A stretch of DNA of 64,000 bases from the NCBI RefSeq assembly GCF_001375535.1, contig NZ_LN831197.1, positions 1,721,824 to 1,785,823 on the forward strand, written 5' to 3'. Position numbers and translations under genes: made by a program. Below are positions 18,099 to 28,356 of the stretch, one piece after another (positions within the stretch are counted from its first letter, which is position 1; each line of letters opens with the position of its first letter). The notes below the pieces were generated by a model. That model made no database searches. It saw only the letters and a program-made list of their open reading frames with translations, and was not told the DNA's origin. The stretch is from Bacillus niameyensis. GTDB taxonomy: Bacteria > Bacillota > Bacilli > Bacillales > Bacillaceae_C.

Positions 18099-20387
18099 TT
18101 ACTTAATTATAGTAAATTGAGTGTCTATACTATTTTCTGATCCAATAATTACCTTCATTGTTCCAGGTTCTACAACCCATTCCATGGTCGAATTCCATAA
18201 GGCCAGCTCCTCTTTCCCCAAATAAAGCTGAACTTTTTTCTCCTCGCCTGGCTCTAGCCAAACTTTCTTAAAAGCCTTTAATTCCTTCACTCTTCTTGTA
18301 ACACTTGCTTGTATGTCTTTTAAATAGAGTTGAACAACTTCCGCACCAGCAACATCACCTGTGTTTCTGATGTCAACTTGTACTTCTACCTTATGGCCAT
18401 TATCGAGTTGATTTAGTGAAATTTCTGGTTGTACAAGTTGAAGATTACTATATTCAAACTGTGTATAACTTAATCCATATCCAAATGGGAACAAAGGTGA
18501 TGCACTTTCATCACTATAATCTAATTGTCTGCCTTGATCTTTCTGATTGTAATAGACAGGCAATTGGGCAGATGACCTTGGTAGTGAAACTGCAAGCTTG
18601 CCGCTAGGATTGACTTCTCCAAAGATAATTTCTGCAAGTGCTTGTCCACCTTCCTCACCAGGATACCATCCACAGAGTATAGCTTCACACTGATCAACGA
18701 TATTACTGATTGCATGTGGACGACCTTGAATTAAGATTGTAACTATCGGTTTTCCAGTAGCAGCTATTTCATTGACAAGCTCCTCCTGTACTCCACCTAA
18801 CTGCAAATTCGCTAAATCCACACCTTCTCCGCAATCCATATCCGTTGGATTACCAGATACAATTGCAGCTCCATTAGAATCAAATTCAATATCAAAATTG
18901 CGCATACTGCTTCCTCCGAGTACCATTACGACAACATCAGAAGCTTCTGCAGCGGCGACTGCCTCTTTAAATTCCGCTTTCGAATTTCCACGAACTGAAC
19001 AGCCTTTCACATGAACAACTTCTCCTTCGGAAAGCCCTCTTATTCCCTCAAGAACGGTAACGCCCTTCCCTTCTCGTTGAATCGCTGTATAATCGCCTAA
19101 TTGATTATAAATTTGATCAGCGTTAGGGCCAATCACAGCAATCTTCCTTGTGCTTTTACTTAATGGGAGAATGTTTGCATCATTTTTTAATAAAACAGCA
19201 GATTCTCTCGCAACTTGCAAGTTAACCCTTCGGAATGTTACATTTCCTACAACATGAGTTGAAAGAGATTCATCTGTATAAGGTTGATCGAATAAACCTA
19301 GTGAAAACTTAATTCGTAAAACTCTTCGCACTGCTCGATCGACAAGGTCTTCGGTCACCTTTCCTTGTTCGACCGCATTTTCTAATGTTGTAAAAGATGT
19401 ATCCCATAAACTTAAATCGACTCCTGCAGAAAGCGCCATCGCTGCAGCTGCTTCATAATCTCCGACAAGCATTCTTAGCCGGTCAATGGCAACACCATCC
19501 GCCATAACAATTCCTTCATACCCCCATTCATTACGGAGAATATCTGTTAATAACTTAGAGTTAGCGTGACAAGGTATGCCATCAATTTCATTGTAAGCAG
19601 CCATGCAACCTAAAGCTCCTGCCTTTACACCTGCCTTCATACCAGGTAAATGAATCTCACGCAGTTCTCTTTCTCCGATATTTACAGGACCAGCATTGTG
19701 ACCACCTTCTCCGTCACCCTGTGCTGCGAAATGTTTAAGAACGGCAATAATTTTATTTTGTTTATCTAGATTAGTTCCATCCCCTTGTAATCCCTTAACT
19801 GCTGCTTCTGTGAATTTTGCAGCAAGAAATGGATCTTCGCTATAGCATTCTTCTGATCGGCCCCATCTAGGTTCACGTAAAAGATCTAAAGTAGAGATTA
19901 ACCCTAAATGAGCACCTCTAGAGCGGACTTCCGCTGCAACGTGTGAATAAGCTTCTTCCATTAACTTTGGATTCCAAGTACTGCCAGCTCCAATGTTGGT
20001 AGGGATCATCGTACCATCCAACGCTTGATGGCCGTGTGGGCATTCCTCCGATAAAAGCACCGGGATTCCTAGTCTCGTATTTTCAATTACATATCGTTGA
20101 ATCTCGTTAGCAATTTTTGCATTTTCATGAGTTGGAATACCATTTTCATAAGTAACAGCAGACCAAGGGTCAGAACGAAATAGACCATATAACGCTCCCA
20201 TTCCATCACCAAATGCGATCTGCTCTTTAAAAGCATCGGTTAATTCTATTGTCTTTTCCGTCTTTTTATAGGCATCCCATCCGTACATCTTTTGATTTAA
20301 CTGCCCCACTTTTTCCTTTAAAGTCATTCGCGATAATAAATCTTCTATTCGTTCATCAATAGATAATGAGCTATCTTTATATTTCAT
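18099..20387 (-). CDS. GH3 beta-glycosidase (beta-glucosidase/xylosidase type)
   Basis: Retaining exo-beta-glycosidase of 762 residues without a signal peptide. The N-terminal TIM barrel includes KHFAAQGDGEGGHNAGP and the nucleophile Asp in GIVMADGVAID near residue 290. The alpha/beta sandwich domain follows (VAVIGPNADQ-like segment KIAVIGPNADQIYNQLGDY), then the C-terminal fibronectin-type III domain with GAEVVQLYLKD. Substrate (glucose, xylose or other beta-linked sugar) cannot be fixed. It lies downstream of GH38 across a terminator, so partial read-through or its own promoter must drive it. Confidence 0.92.
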   Translation of the reverse strand: MKYKDSSLSIDERIEDLLSRMTLKEKVGQLNQKMYGWDAYKKTEKTIELTDAFKEQIAFGDGMGALYGLFRSDPWSAVTYENGIPTHENAKIANEIQRYVIENTRLGIPVLLSEECPHGHQALDGTMIPTNIGAGSTWNPKLMEEAYSHVAAEVRSRGAHLGLISTLDLLREPRWGRSEECYSEDPFLAAKFTEAAVKGLQGDGTNLDKQNKIIAVLKHFAAQGDGEGGHNAGPVNIGERELREIHLPGMKAGVKAGALGCMAAYNEIDGIPCHANSKLLTDILRNEWGYEGIVMADGVAIDRLRMLVGDYEAAAAMALSAGVDLSLWDTSFTTLENAVEQGKVTEDLVDRAVRRVLRIKFSLGLFDQPYTDESLSTHVVGNVTFRRVNLQVARESAVLLKNDANILPLSKSTRKIAVIGPNADQIYNQLGDYTAIQREGKGVTVLEGIRGLSEGEVVHVKGCSVRGNSKAEFKEAVAAAEASDVVVMVLGGSSMRNFDIEFDSNGAAIVSGNPTDMDCGEGVDLANLQLGGVQEELVNEIAATGKPIVTILIQGRPHAISNIVDQCEAILCGWYPGEEGGQALAEIIFGEVNPSGKLAVSLPRSSAQLPVYYNQKDQGRQLDYSDESASPLFPFGYGLSYTQFEYSNLQLVQPEISLNQLDNGHKVEVQVDIRNTGDVAGAEVVQLYLKDIQASVTRRVKELKAFKKVWLEPGEEKKVQLYLGKEELALWNSTMEWVVEPGTMKVIIGSENSIDTQFTIIK

Positions 20388-20413
20388 CGAATATCACGTC
20401 CATTCTACATAGT

Positions 20414-20453
20414 AAAAATACCAATTCAACATTCTTGATGAATTGGTATTTTT
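20414..20453 (-). terminator. Terminator between GH38 and GH3
   Basis: AAAAATACCAATTC/GAATTGGTATTTTT is a perfect stem with T-rich flank in both directions. Confidence 0.85.
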
Positions 20454-20539
20454 GTTTTTTAGTTCCATGAAAACTGAATTCTAATTGATTAATTTTCTTT
20501 GTCTTCATTGGCACTATTTGAGTCAAAGCTTTTTGTCAT

Positions 20540-23500
20540 CTACAAGTTCACACGGATTGTTTTAACTTCAAAAGGTTTATAATCAGCCTCTACTTGATCA
20601 TTCTCAACTACTAGAGCTGCAACAGGCTCTTCCAACAAATTGGTTTCCTCTGCTGAACTTAAGGTTGTCCGCAACTGCATTTTGACTTGCTCTCTTCCTC
20701 CAGCAGGTTCGTACAATCTGAAAATTAGCCCATTCTTGTCTTCTGCAGGTTTGATTGTATCTAAAATAACAGATTGGGCCTCTGTTTCAACAAAACTGTA
20801 ATTACTTGGTAAACTACCTTCATGTCCAGTAGACAATAAAATACTAACTGGATGGTTTAGTTCATACCCTTTTCTTGTTACATTAGCCTCTTGCCAATTA
20901 CCACTATGAGGATATAAAGAATATGTGAACTGGTGCGATCCTTGGTCCGCACCTGGATCAGGCCATTTAGGTGCACGTAAAAGCGATAATCTTATTACAT
21001 TGCCTTTCACATCATAACCATATTTACAATCATTCAATAAGCTTACCCCATAATTGCTTTCTGATAAGTCTGCAAAGCGATGGCCACATACCTCAAATTG
21101 GGCAGTTTCCCAGCTTGTATTATTATGTGTAGCTCTTTCCACTGCACCAAAAGGTATTTCAAAAGTAGCTGTGTTTGCCAAAATATCAACAGGGAATGCC
21201 ACTTTCAATAGTTTATGATCTTCTTTCCATTCTACCTTCGTCTCAAAATCAATTCGATGCGAATGATGATAAAAGACTATATCCTGTTCGATGACAGATT
21301 GAGAAATTGACCATTTAAAGCGGAGAACATCTTTTGTTTTACCTCTTTGAACGACCTCAACTGATTGAAGTTCCGCTTGACCAGCTAGTTGGTCTTCAAA
21401 TCGCGGATCTACATCCCAAGCATCCCAATAAGTTGGTCGGTCATGGAAAAATTGCAATTGATTCGCTGTTTCTCCTGCCTTTAATACTTCACGGTTTCTC
21501 TTTTTATCAAATAAACGTGAGATTTCACCCTTTGCATTCCATTCTACTTGATAAAATTCTGTTTCCCATTTCCCAGTATACTCTATATTTTCGTTTTCAC
21601 TGTTTTGCTTATCTTCTCGCAACCAAATCGTACAATAACCCATTTCTGGAATAGATGGAACGAATATGGACATTTCTACGTTTTGATCACCCGTTAATAT
21701 AATGTCACTTTCTAGCTCGTTTCCTTGATCATCAAACGCCCTTTTTCCAACAAGTTCTGAACCACCTTGAACTTTAATAGTTTCGGTTCTCGACCAAGAT
21801 AAACTGTTAAATAATATAATTGGTGTTCCTTCACCAATCGTGTTAATTTGCTTTTCTAAAGTATGAAGAGCTTGATTCTTTGCATGATTTCCAACTTCAA
21901 AGATTTCTTTATAATCGGACTCAGATTTTACATAAACCTCTGGAATCGAAGTACCTGGAATAATGTCATGGAACTGGTTAAAGAGTAATAATTTCCAGCC
22001 ATCTTCTAGAGACTCCAATTTTTGACCAAACATAGAGGCAAAGCTTCCCCAAACTTCAGCATCCCTATATAAAACTTCAGCTTTCCGGTTCCATAGTTTA
22101 TTCTTTGCATGTGTTGTATAAGTACCGCGATGCAGTTCCAAATACATATCACCATGCCAAGTAGGTAAATTTGGATTAGCTGTTTTAATCCCGTCAAAGA
22201 ATTTATGGGCTGTACTAAATTCAGTACTTGGAAGACCTGGCAGATGTTGAGAGCGCTCCACATACTTAATCATCTCTCTTGTAACTCCACCTCCGCCATC
22301 ACCATGCCCGTATAAAAGCATTTGTTCAGGGTGTTCGGACTTTTCTCGATAACTATCCCAATGGTCCTTTATTTCTTTCGGGTGTGTATACTCATTCACG
22401 CCGTGATTTAAATATGAAATGATACTAGTTCCATCGATTCCAACCCAATTAAATAAGTCATATGGGAATTTATTCGTATCGTTCCAATTCATTTTCGTTG
22501 TCATGAAATACTCAAGACCTGCTTTTTTAAGTAACTGCGGTAAGGACGCACAATAACCGAAAGTATCTGGCAGCCATTCAATTCGGGGCTGTACTCCAAA
22601 TTCTTCTTGATAAAAATTCATTCCATAAAGCAATTGTCTTACAAGTGATTCACCAGATGGAATGTTTAAATCTGGCTCTACCCACATGCCGCCAACGATT
22701 TCCCATTTACCTGCAGCAATATGTTTTTTCACTCTTTCATAAAGTTCAGGATAATGAGTCTTAATATATTCAAAACTTTGCGGTTGACTTTGCGCATAGC
22801 CAAAATCAGGAAATTGATCTAGCAATGTGCTCATCGTTGAAAAAGTCCGACTGCATTTACGAACAGCTTCCTTTGCCGGCCATAACCACGCTAAATCGAT
22901 ATGCGACTGACCGACCATATGAATTTTTCCATTCGAATGTTCTTCTAGATCTTTCATGGAATGAAGAAGCTCTGCTTCTACCTGCGACACCCATTCTTGA
23001 TCTTCTAACTGTTTCGGATCCTTGTTCAAAAACATATCAGCAAGTTCAGATAAAGTTTTATAAATACGGGACCTTCTTAAGTCACCTTCTGGTAAAAGTC
23101 TTGCTGTTTCAAAGTATACTTTAACTGTAAAAAGTAAATCTTCTACAGCTTTATTCATCCGTATTAGCTCGCTTTGTAAAAGGGACAATGGAGCTGGGCT
23201 ATGTTCAGCAGGCTCATTTTGAAAGTTCAAGCGATCGACAACTTGAGCAACAGGGTTAAATAACTCAATCTTTATATCATAAGATAGCTTATCTCCTGAA
23301 ATTTCAGGAAGTGGAACTAAACTTCTGTTTCGATCAACACCATGATAAGGAACGCCATCTAATGAAACGAGAGCTTCGTGATTGGTTTTAATCCCATGTT
23401 GTCCAACCCCAAATACTAACCCTACCGCATCTCTCTTCCATTCAGCTGGAATTGTAATAGTATTTTTTAGAAACATCGTTTCACCAGAAACTATTAAATG

Positions 23501-23656
23501 ATCACCAACATTGATGATCTCTGTCTCTGAACTTTTATCAACATACTTTACAGGTTCTGTGTATATTGCCCGCTTAACTTGCCAGTCGTGAATCGTAATC
23601 GTTTCCATTGCTAGGTGTCCATTTAGAAAGTTTATGAAGCGATAAATTCTATTCAC
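20540..23656 (-). CDS. Alpha-mannosidase, GH38
   Basis: Large cytoplasmic alpha-mannosidase, 1038 residues, the usual size for bacterial GH38. The zinc motif MVGQSHIDLAWLWPAKE lies near residue 250; the nucleophile Asp in EWLPDTFGYCASLPQ near residue 360; and YGHGDGGGGVTREM follows. C-terminal all-beta domains carry the family's AHNNTSWE-like segment (ATHNNTSWETAQFEV). The GTG at 23656 is selected because AAAGGAG lies nine bases upstream. Removes alpha-linked mannose from oligosaccharides, possibly N-glycan-like. It is 27 bases downstream of the GH29 gene and cotranscribed with it. Confidence 0.92.
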   Translation of the reverse strand: MNRIYRFINFLNGHLAMETITIHDWQVKRAIYTEPVKYVDKSSETEIINVGDHLIVSGETMFLKNTITIPAEWKRDAVGLVFGVGQHGIKTNHEALVSLDGVPYHGVDRNRSLVPLPEISGDKLSYDIKIELFNPVAQVVDRLNFQNEPAEHSPAPLSLLQSELIRMNKAVEDLLFTVKVYFETARLLPEGDLRRSRIYKTLSELADMFLNKDPKQLEDQEWVSQVEAELLHSMKDLEEHSNGKIHMVGQSHIDLAWLWPAKEAVRKCSRTFSTMSTLLDQFPDFGYAQSQPQSFEYIKTHYPELYERVKKHIAAGKWEIVGGMWVEPDLNIPSGESLVRQLLYGMNFYQEEFGVQPRIEWLPDTFGYCASLPQLLKKAGLEYFMTTKMNWNDTNKFPYDLFNWVGIDGTSIISYLNHGVNEYTHPKEIKDHWDSYREKSEHPEQMLLYGHGDGGGGVTREMIKYVERSQHLPGLPSTEFSTAHKFFDGIKTANPNLPTWHGDMYLELHRGTYTTHAKNKLWNRKAEVLYRDAEVWGSFASMFGQKLESLEDGWKLLLFNQFHDIIPGTSIPEVYVKSESDYKEIFEVGNHAKNQALHTLEKQINTIGEGTPIILFNSLSWSRTETIKVQGGSELVGKRAFDDQGNELESDIILTGDQNVEMSIFVPSIPEMGYCTIWLREDKQNSENENIEYTGKWETEFYQVEWNAKGEISRLFDKKRNREVLKAGETANQLQFFHDRPTYWDAWDVDPRFEDQLAGQAELQSVEVVQRGKTKDVLRFKWSISQSVIEQDIVFYHHSHRIDFETKVEWKEDHKLLKVAFPVDILANTATFEIPFGAVERATHNNTSWETAQFEVCGHRFADLSESNYGVSLLNDCKYGYDVKGNVIRLSLLRAPKWPDPGADQGSHQFTYSLYPHSGNWQEANVTRKGYELNHPVSILLSTGHEGSLPSNYSFVETEAQSVILDTIKPAEDKNGLIFRLYEPAGGREQVKMQLRTTLSSAEETNLLEEPVAALVVENDQVEADYKPFEVKTIRVNL

Positions 23657-23683
23657 CTGTACTAACTCCTTTTATTATAATAA

Positions 23684-25069
23684 TTATTTGATTCTAAATA
23701 CATGTGCAATCGGGGATTTGTCCTTAATTTCGGATTCCGGAAGTGTAATCGTCAAGCCCATTTCATTCTGAGTAAAGCTTAAATTTTCTGCTCCTCCAAC
23801 AAGGTCAACACTGTTAACCTTTTCTGTATAAGGAATATAAACTTCTGCTTTTACCGGAATTTCTTCGTTTTCATACATGTAAAAGGTAAACACTGTATTC
23901 TCTTTTTTAGTAAATCCAATATTCCCAGTATAATAAGGAGCACACATTCTAGTACCATATACTGCTTCTCCATGTACCTTCAACCATGCACCCATTTCCT
24001 TCATTCTCTTAATTGCACCGCGTGGAAGTCTTCCATCTGGTTGAGCCGCAACATTCAAAGCAAGGTTTCCACCTTTTGAAATGACTTCAATTAATAAATG
24101 AATGAGTTCCCTTGTTGGCTTATAATCATCCTCATACCGGAAAGAAAAGGCTGATCCCATTGTAATGCAACTTTCCCAAGGTACGTCCATTGGTTTAGCC
24201 GGAACAGCTTGCTCAGGAGTGATGATATTTTCATATGGTCCACCAATAAGTCGATCAGCTGAAAGTAACCATGGTTGTTTCTCTCGTGCCTTATCAACCA
24301 ATTCGCCAAGCCTAATATCTTGTTTACTCCGAGGTGATACCCAACCTGCATCTAGCCAAAGCACTTCAATTCTACCGTAATCCGTTAATAATTCTAACAT
24401 TTGTTCGTGTGTAAAGTGAACAAATTGCTCCCATAATTCAGGATTTTTTTCTGGATCATAGGAAGGACCTCTCCACATATGATTTCCCCGTTCCATTCCT
24501 GGTGCCCAATACGTCGGTGTATGCCAGTCCGCTTTCGAGAAATAAGCAGCAATTGGCAGACCTTTTGCACGGAATGCATCAAAAGCATGTTTAACAATGT
24601 CAGCATTTTTATGGGTATGGAAAGGACAACTTGGATCAGTTACTTTATAATCAGTCGTCTTCGTATCCCACATGCAAAAGCCATCATGGTGTTTCGTTGT
24701 GAACAAAAAGTATTTAAAACCGCCTTCATAAGCAAGTTCTGCCCACTCTTCAGGTTGAAAGCGAATCGGATTAAAGCTTTTATTTAAATCGAAGTATTGA
24801 CGTTTGAAGACCTCTGGATCTGTTTCCCAGTCAACATCTTCACGTGACCAGTCAGCATCATGATCACTAAGTGCCCAAGATTCAACTAATCCTAATTGGG
24901 AATAAGGTCCCCAGTGCATCATAAATCCTAGTTTTTGATCTTTAAACCATTCAATTTGCTCTAGTAGCGCTGGATCTTCTGGTTTCACCCATTTTTTCTC
25001 GTTACTAAAACTATGAACGCCGTTCTCGACTTCTTTTTCTTCTACCTGTTCATTAACAGTCTCTGACAT
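23684..25069 (-). CDS. Alpha-L-fucosidase, GH29
   Basis: Second GH29 enzyme of the window, 461 residues, no signal peptide. WFKDQKLGFMMHWGPYS and YFLFTTKHHDGFCMWDT mark the catalytic barrel, and VLWLDAGWVSPRSKQD carries the expected nucleophile Asp near residue 230. It differs clearly from the enzyme at 5367-6677 and probably has another linkage preference. It is the first gene of the GH29-GH38 operon, driven by the TTTACACATTTACA promoter at 25105-25141. GGAGGGAAGGG precedes the ATG. Confidence 0.92.
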   Translation of the reverse strand: MSETVNEQVEEKEVENGVHSFSNEKKWVKPEDPALLEQIEWFKDQKLGFMMHWGPYSQLGLVESWALSDHDADWSREDVDWETDPEVFKRQYFDLNKSFNPIRFQPEEWAELAYEGGFKYFLFTTKHHDGFCMWDTKTTDYKVTDPSCPFHTHKNADIVKHAFDAFRAKGLPIAAYFSKADWHTPTYWAPGMERGNHMWRGPSYDPEKNPELWEQFVHFTHEQMLELLTDYGRIEVLWLDAGWVSPRSKQDIRLGELVDKAREKQPWLLSADRLIGGPYENIITPEQAVPAKPMDVPWESCITMGSAFSFRYEDDYKPTRELIHLLIEVISKGGNLALNVAAQPDGRLPRGAIKRMKEMGAWLKVHGEAVYGTRMCAPYYTGNIGFTKKENTVFTFYMYENEEIPVKAEVYIPYTEKVNSVDLVGGAENLSFTQNEMGLTITLPESEIKDKSPIAHVFRIK

Positions 25070-25104
25070 ACCCTTCCCTCCAATAAATAGTCTTCTACAG
25101 TTTC

Positions 25105-25141
25105 ATCATAAGTACATACGCTTACATTGTAAATGTGTAAA
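25105..25141 (-). promoter_or_regulatory. Promoter with TTTACACATTTACA element
   Basis: Minus-strand TTTACACATTTACA, 17-base spacer, -10 TATGAT, 35 bases before the GH29 start. The spacer contains a partial cre-like TGTAAGCG. The same element precedes the LplABC operon at 17826. The divergent AraC-type regulator at 25996 is a candidate to bind it. Confidence 0.6.
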
Positions 25142-25262
25142 ATACTTACATACTTAAAAAATATTATTGCAACCTAGTAAACTAAAAACATATAATACAT
25201 AGTAAAGACATATATTACACATTCGAAAGTCGTTGTTTTGACCTATTGGAAGAATTGTTAAC

Positions 25263-25291
25263 TTGACAATTTTTTTTTTATTTTCTACCAT
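25263..25291 (+). promoter_or_regulatory. Promoter of yesL-like operon
   Basis: TTGACA, then 17 bases, then TACCAT, about 50 bases upstream of the YesL-like start. The spacer contains a ten-base T tract. Confidence 0.45.
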
Positions 25292-25338
25292 TAAAATTAC
25301 ATAGTTTAATAATCTTCTGAGAGATATGGTGATGATAA

Positions 25339-25956
25339 ATGCTTGATAGAAGGGGCTTTATAGGGGTCTTTTACACAGTAGCAGAATGGATTTTTCGGTT
25401 CATGCTACTTCAAATACTTTGGGTAGTTTTTACCGTCTTAGGACTGGGTATATTGGGATTCATGCCGGCTACTGTAGCGGTTTTTTCAATTGTAAGAAGA
25501 TGGCTAAAGAAAGAAACGGATCTCTCCATCATCCCCAATTTCTTTCACTTCTTTAAAAATTCATGGAAGAGTGCTAATATCGTTGGGCTTGTTATGGCTT
25601 TAGTGGGTGGCTTCCTTTATATTGATCTCAAAATTTCACAAGAGTTTTTGAAATTTGCTCCCCTTCATGTTTTATTATTGATTTTATGTTTCGTTTTTTT
25701 CGTCGTATGTTTGTACCTATTTCCAGTCATGTCTCACTATGCTCTAAAACCATTGCAATATATTAAACAATCATTCTTACTTGCTTTAGCTCAACCGATC
25801 AATACACTTGCACTTTTACTTTGGAGTTTTTGTGCTTATATTTTACTAATTAAAATACCTGTTATTTACTTTTTTATGGGAGTACCGATTGTATCGCTTC
25901 CCATTATGTGGTTTTGTTTTATGGCCTTTACAAAGTTAGAACAAAAGAACAAATAA
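25339..25956 (+). CDS. YesL-like DUF624 membrane protein
   Basis: A 205-residue membrane protein of the YesL/DUF624 family, found across Bacillus and Paenibacillus next to LplABC transporters and YesS-type regulators. About five hydrophobic segments are visible; the N-terminal RGFIGVFYTVAEWIFRFM and GLGILGFMPATVAVFSIVRRW are characteristic. Its exact role is unknown; a part in transporter function or sensing is presumed from gene neighbourhoods. It is followed 39 bases later by the AraC-type regulator and transcribed with it, divergently from the GH29-GH38 operon. Confidence 0.85.
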   Translation: MLDRRGFIGVFYTVAEWIFRFMLLQILWVVFTVLGLGILGFMPATVAVFSIVRRWLKKETDLSIIPNFFHFFKNSWKSANIVGLVMALVGGFLYIDLKISQEFLKFAPLHVLLLILCFVFFVVCLYLFPVMSHYALKPLQYIKQSFLLALAQPINTLALLLWSFCAYILLIKIPVIYFFMGVPIVSLPIMWFCFMAFTKLEQKNK

Positions 25957-25995
25957 GAGACATCTTAGGAAATATGGTTAAAGGAGCACCATTCT

Positions 25996-28212
25996 ATGAA
26001 ATATAAATCTACTTACAGATTACTTTTATCTTATATTTTTTCATATTTATTAATTTTCATAGTTCCGTTCTCCATGATTTCCATGATTTTCTACTTTAAT
26101 TCTGTAAAAAGTTTACGAGCAGAAACGGAATTAGCCAATATTAATAACCTAAACAATATAAAAAGTATGATTGATGGCAGGATCAATGAGTTGAATAATA
26201 TCGGTGCACTTATCTCAATTGACCCAAAATTATCTTCCTATCGGGTTAGTAAACACGAGTTTCGCCCCGAGGCAATAGATGAAATAGAGAAATACAAAAA
26301 TAATAGTTCTATTATCGATGATTTATATCTATATTATTTTAATCAGGATAATCTATTCTCTGCAGATGGTCATATGAGTATTGATACTTTTTTGGAATAT
26401 CGATCAAGTTTAGGCGAATCTTCATGGAACTCATTTACGAAGACTCTCCATAGTATTGAATACCCAAGCATTTCAACTGACATTAAACCATTTGGCTCTA
26501 GTCCAACTTTTTTGTATCCGTTGCCACCTGGATCCGTTAGTTCTCACGGAATTGTTATTATGAAATTAGAAAACACATTTTTTCATAATATGATCAATAA
26601 TATTTTGGGTAGTTATGACGGTAACGTATTTATTTTTGATCAAAACGATCAGCCTATTTCAACTTATTCTAACAATAATTCTGAATTAACTTCGACACAA
26701 ATCCAAGATATTCTTAATGATGAAACCGCTATTCAAGAATTGAAAATAGATAAGGTCAATTATTCAATCGTAAAAGTAAAATCGGAAATGAGTAACTGGT
26801 CATACGTTATGGCTTTACCAACTAAACAGTTTTTCAGTAAAGTATCTGAATTTAAAACCTTAATGTTACTAATATTATTATGTATTGCCGTTGCAGCTTC
26901 CATTTTCACGATATATGTTGCATTAAAAAATTTCCATCCTATCCAGAAAATGGTCGATACAATCAATCGTACGGACAAAAACTACCAATTTAATAATAAA
27001 AATGATTTATTGAATTTAAGTACTGCCATTGAAAACTTATATTCGGAGCATGACGACTTAAATAACAAATATAGTAAACAGGAACCTCTAATTCGTGATC
27101 AATGTTTAACTACTTTATTAAAGGGCCAAACGAAAACAGTCAATCAATCAAAAGAATTATTCGATTCTCTTCAATTAGATTTCAGCGGACCACAATCCTT
27201 TGTAGTAGTGACTGCTCTTTCTAATGAACAATTAAGGGATATGGATATGAAAGGCTTGGAATTAGCGGCAAGCCAATTATTAAAATCAGCTAAAATTTAC
27301 GGTGTCGAATTAATCAATGATAAAGTCATGACTTTTATTATTAATGGTAAGATTAAAACGAATGCGGAAAAAAATAAGTTTTTATCTCATTTTAAAGAGC
27401 TGTTAACAACCGAGACATTCTCTTGCATCGGGATTGGGAAAACTTACCAAGGTAAGAATTTCATCAATCGTTCTTTTATAGAAGCATCTGCCGCTTTTGA
27501 ATATGGAACAGCCAACCAAAAAGGTGATCTAGTCTACTTTGAAGAAATTAAAGAGCAACAAGAAACTATTTGGCTGCCAAAAACAGATTTACTAAAGTTA
27601 ACCCAGAGCTGTAAACAGGGAAATACTGAAGTAGCTGACGAAGCGATCAACTCACTTATAACTTGGTTACAAACGAATAAAGCCCCTATTCATCTGGTGA
27701 AACATATGAAATATGACATCATGAATACAATTATAAAAATCGCTAGTGAAACAGGAATTTCTTTAAATCTAAAAAACGTTTATTATCAAATGGATGAAAC
27801 AAACTTACAACATTTCAAGAAAACATTATCTGATTTAACTAATGAAATCTGCGCGAAAATTTCTGAAAAGAAAGAAGATCAAAAGAATCAGTTACAGCTA
27901 GATATACTAGAATATATTAACAACCGTTATCGCGATTACGATCTAAGTTTAGAAAATATCGCTAAAGATTTTAATTTGTCCGCTTCCTATTTAAGTCGAT
28001 TCATTAAGGAAGAAACAACGCAAACATTTTCCCAGTATGTTTGGGAATTACGTTTAAACGAAGTAAAGAAACAGCTAATTGAAACTGCCCTTCCTATTAA
28101 GGATATTATTTCAAATGTCGGCTATATTGATGCTCCGAATTTTACAAGGAAGTTTAAAAAGTCTGTTGGTTTAACGCCTAGTGAGTATCGGAATATTCAT
28201 TCGAAGACATGA
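25996..28212 (+). CDS. YesS-like membrane-anchored AraC regulator
   Basis: A 738-residue one-component sensor-regulator. A transmembrane segment near residues 8-33 and another near 288-310 enclose a Cache-like extracellular domain; a cytoplasmic linker leads to a C-terminal AraC double helix-turn-helix (SLENIAKDFNLSASYLSRF ... NVGYIDAPNFTRKFKKSVG, residues about 640-735). It would sense an extracellular sugar or a loaded transporter and activate transcription. Gene order with the YesL-like gene, and divergence from the GH29-GH38 operon, points to that operon and the LplABC operon 17826-14231 as targets. AAAGGAG precedes the ATG. Confidence 0.9.
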   Translation: MKYKSTYRLLLSYIFSYLLIFIVPFSMISMIFYFNSVKSLRAETELANINNLNNIKSMIDGRINELNNIGALISIDPKLSSYRVSKHEFRPEAIDEIEKYKNNSSIIDDLYLYYFNQDNLFSADGHMSIDTFLEYRSSLGESSWNSFTKTLHSIEYPSISTDIKPFGSSPTFLYPLPPGSVSSHGIVIMKLENTFFHNMINNILGSYDGNVFIFDQNDQPISTYSNNNSELTSTQIQDILNDETAIQELKIDKVNYSIVKVKSEMSNWSYVMALPTKQFFSKVSEFKTLMLLILLCIAVAASIFTIYVALKNFHPIQKMVDTINRTDKNYQFNNKNDLLNLSTAIENLYSEHDDLNNKYSKQEPLIRDQCLTTLLKGQTKTVNQSKELFDSLQLDFSGPQSFVVVTALSNEQLRDMDMKGLELAASQLLKSAKIYGVELINDKVMTFIINGKIKTNAEKNKFLSHFKELLTTETFSCIGIGKTYQGKNFINRSFIEASAAFEYGTANQKGDLVYFEEIKEQQETIWLPKTDLLKLTQSCKQGNTEVADEAINSLITWLQTNKAPIHLVKHMKYDIMNTIIKIASETGISLNLKNVYYQMDETNLQHFKKTLSDLTNEICAKISEKKEDQKNQLQLDILEYINNRYRDYDLSLENIAKDFNLSASYLSRFIKEETTQTFSQYVWELRLNEVKKQLIETALPIKDIISNVGYIDAPNFTRKFKKSVGLTPSEYRNIHSKT

Positions 28213-28264
28213 AAAAGAGCAAGTAAGACTGAAGTAATTTAGAGTAAACATTAGCTTTATTATA

Positions 28265-28312
28265 AAAAATTGAGCTTCAAGTTTATGACTGTAGGTTTGA
28301 GGCTCAATTTTT
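28265..28312 (+). terminator. Terminator of yesL-yesS operon
   Basis: AAAAATTGAGC/GCTCAATTTTT with a U-tract, 53 bases after the regulator stop codon. Confidence 0.8.
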
Positions 28313-28356
28313 ATCATAAAATAATAAAATTGAGTTACTTTTTTAGGCGGAGAACG

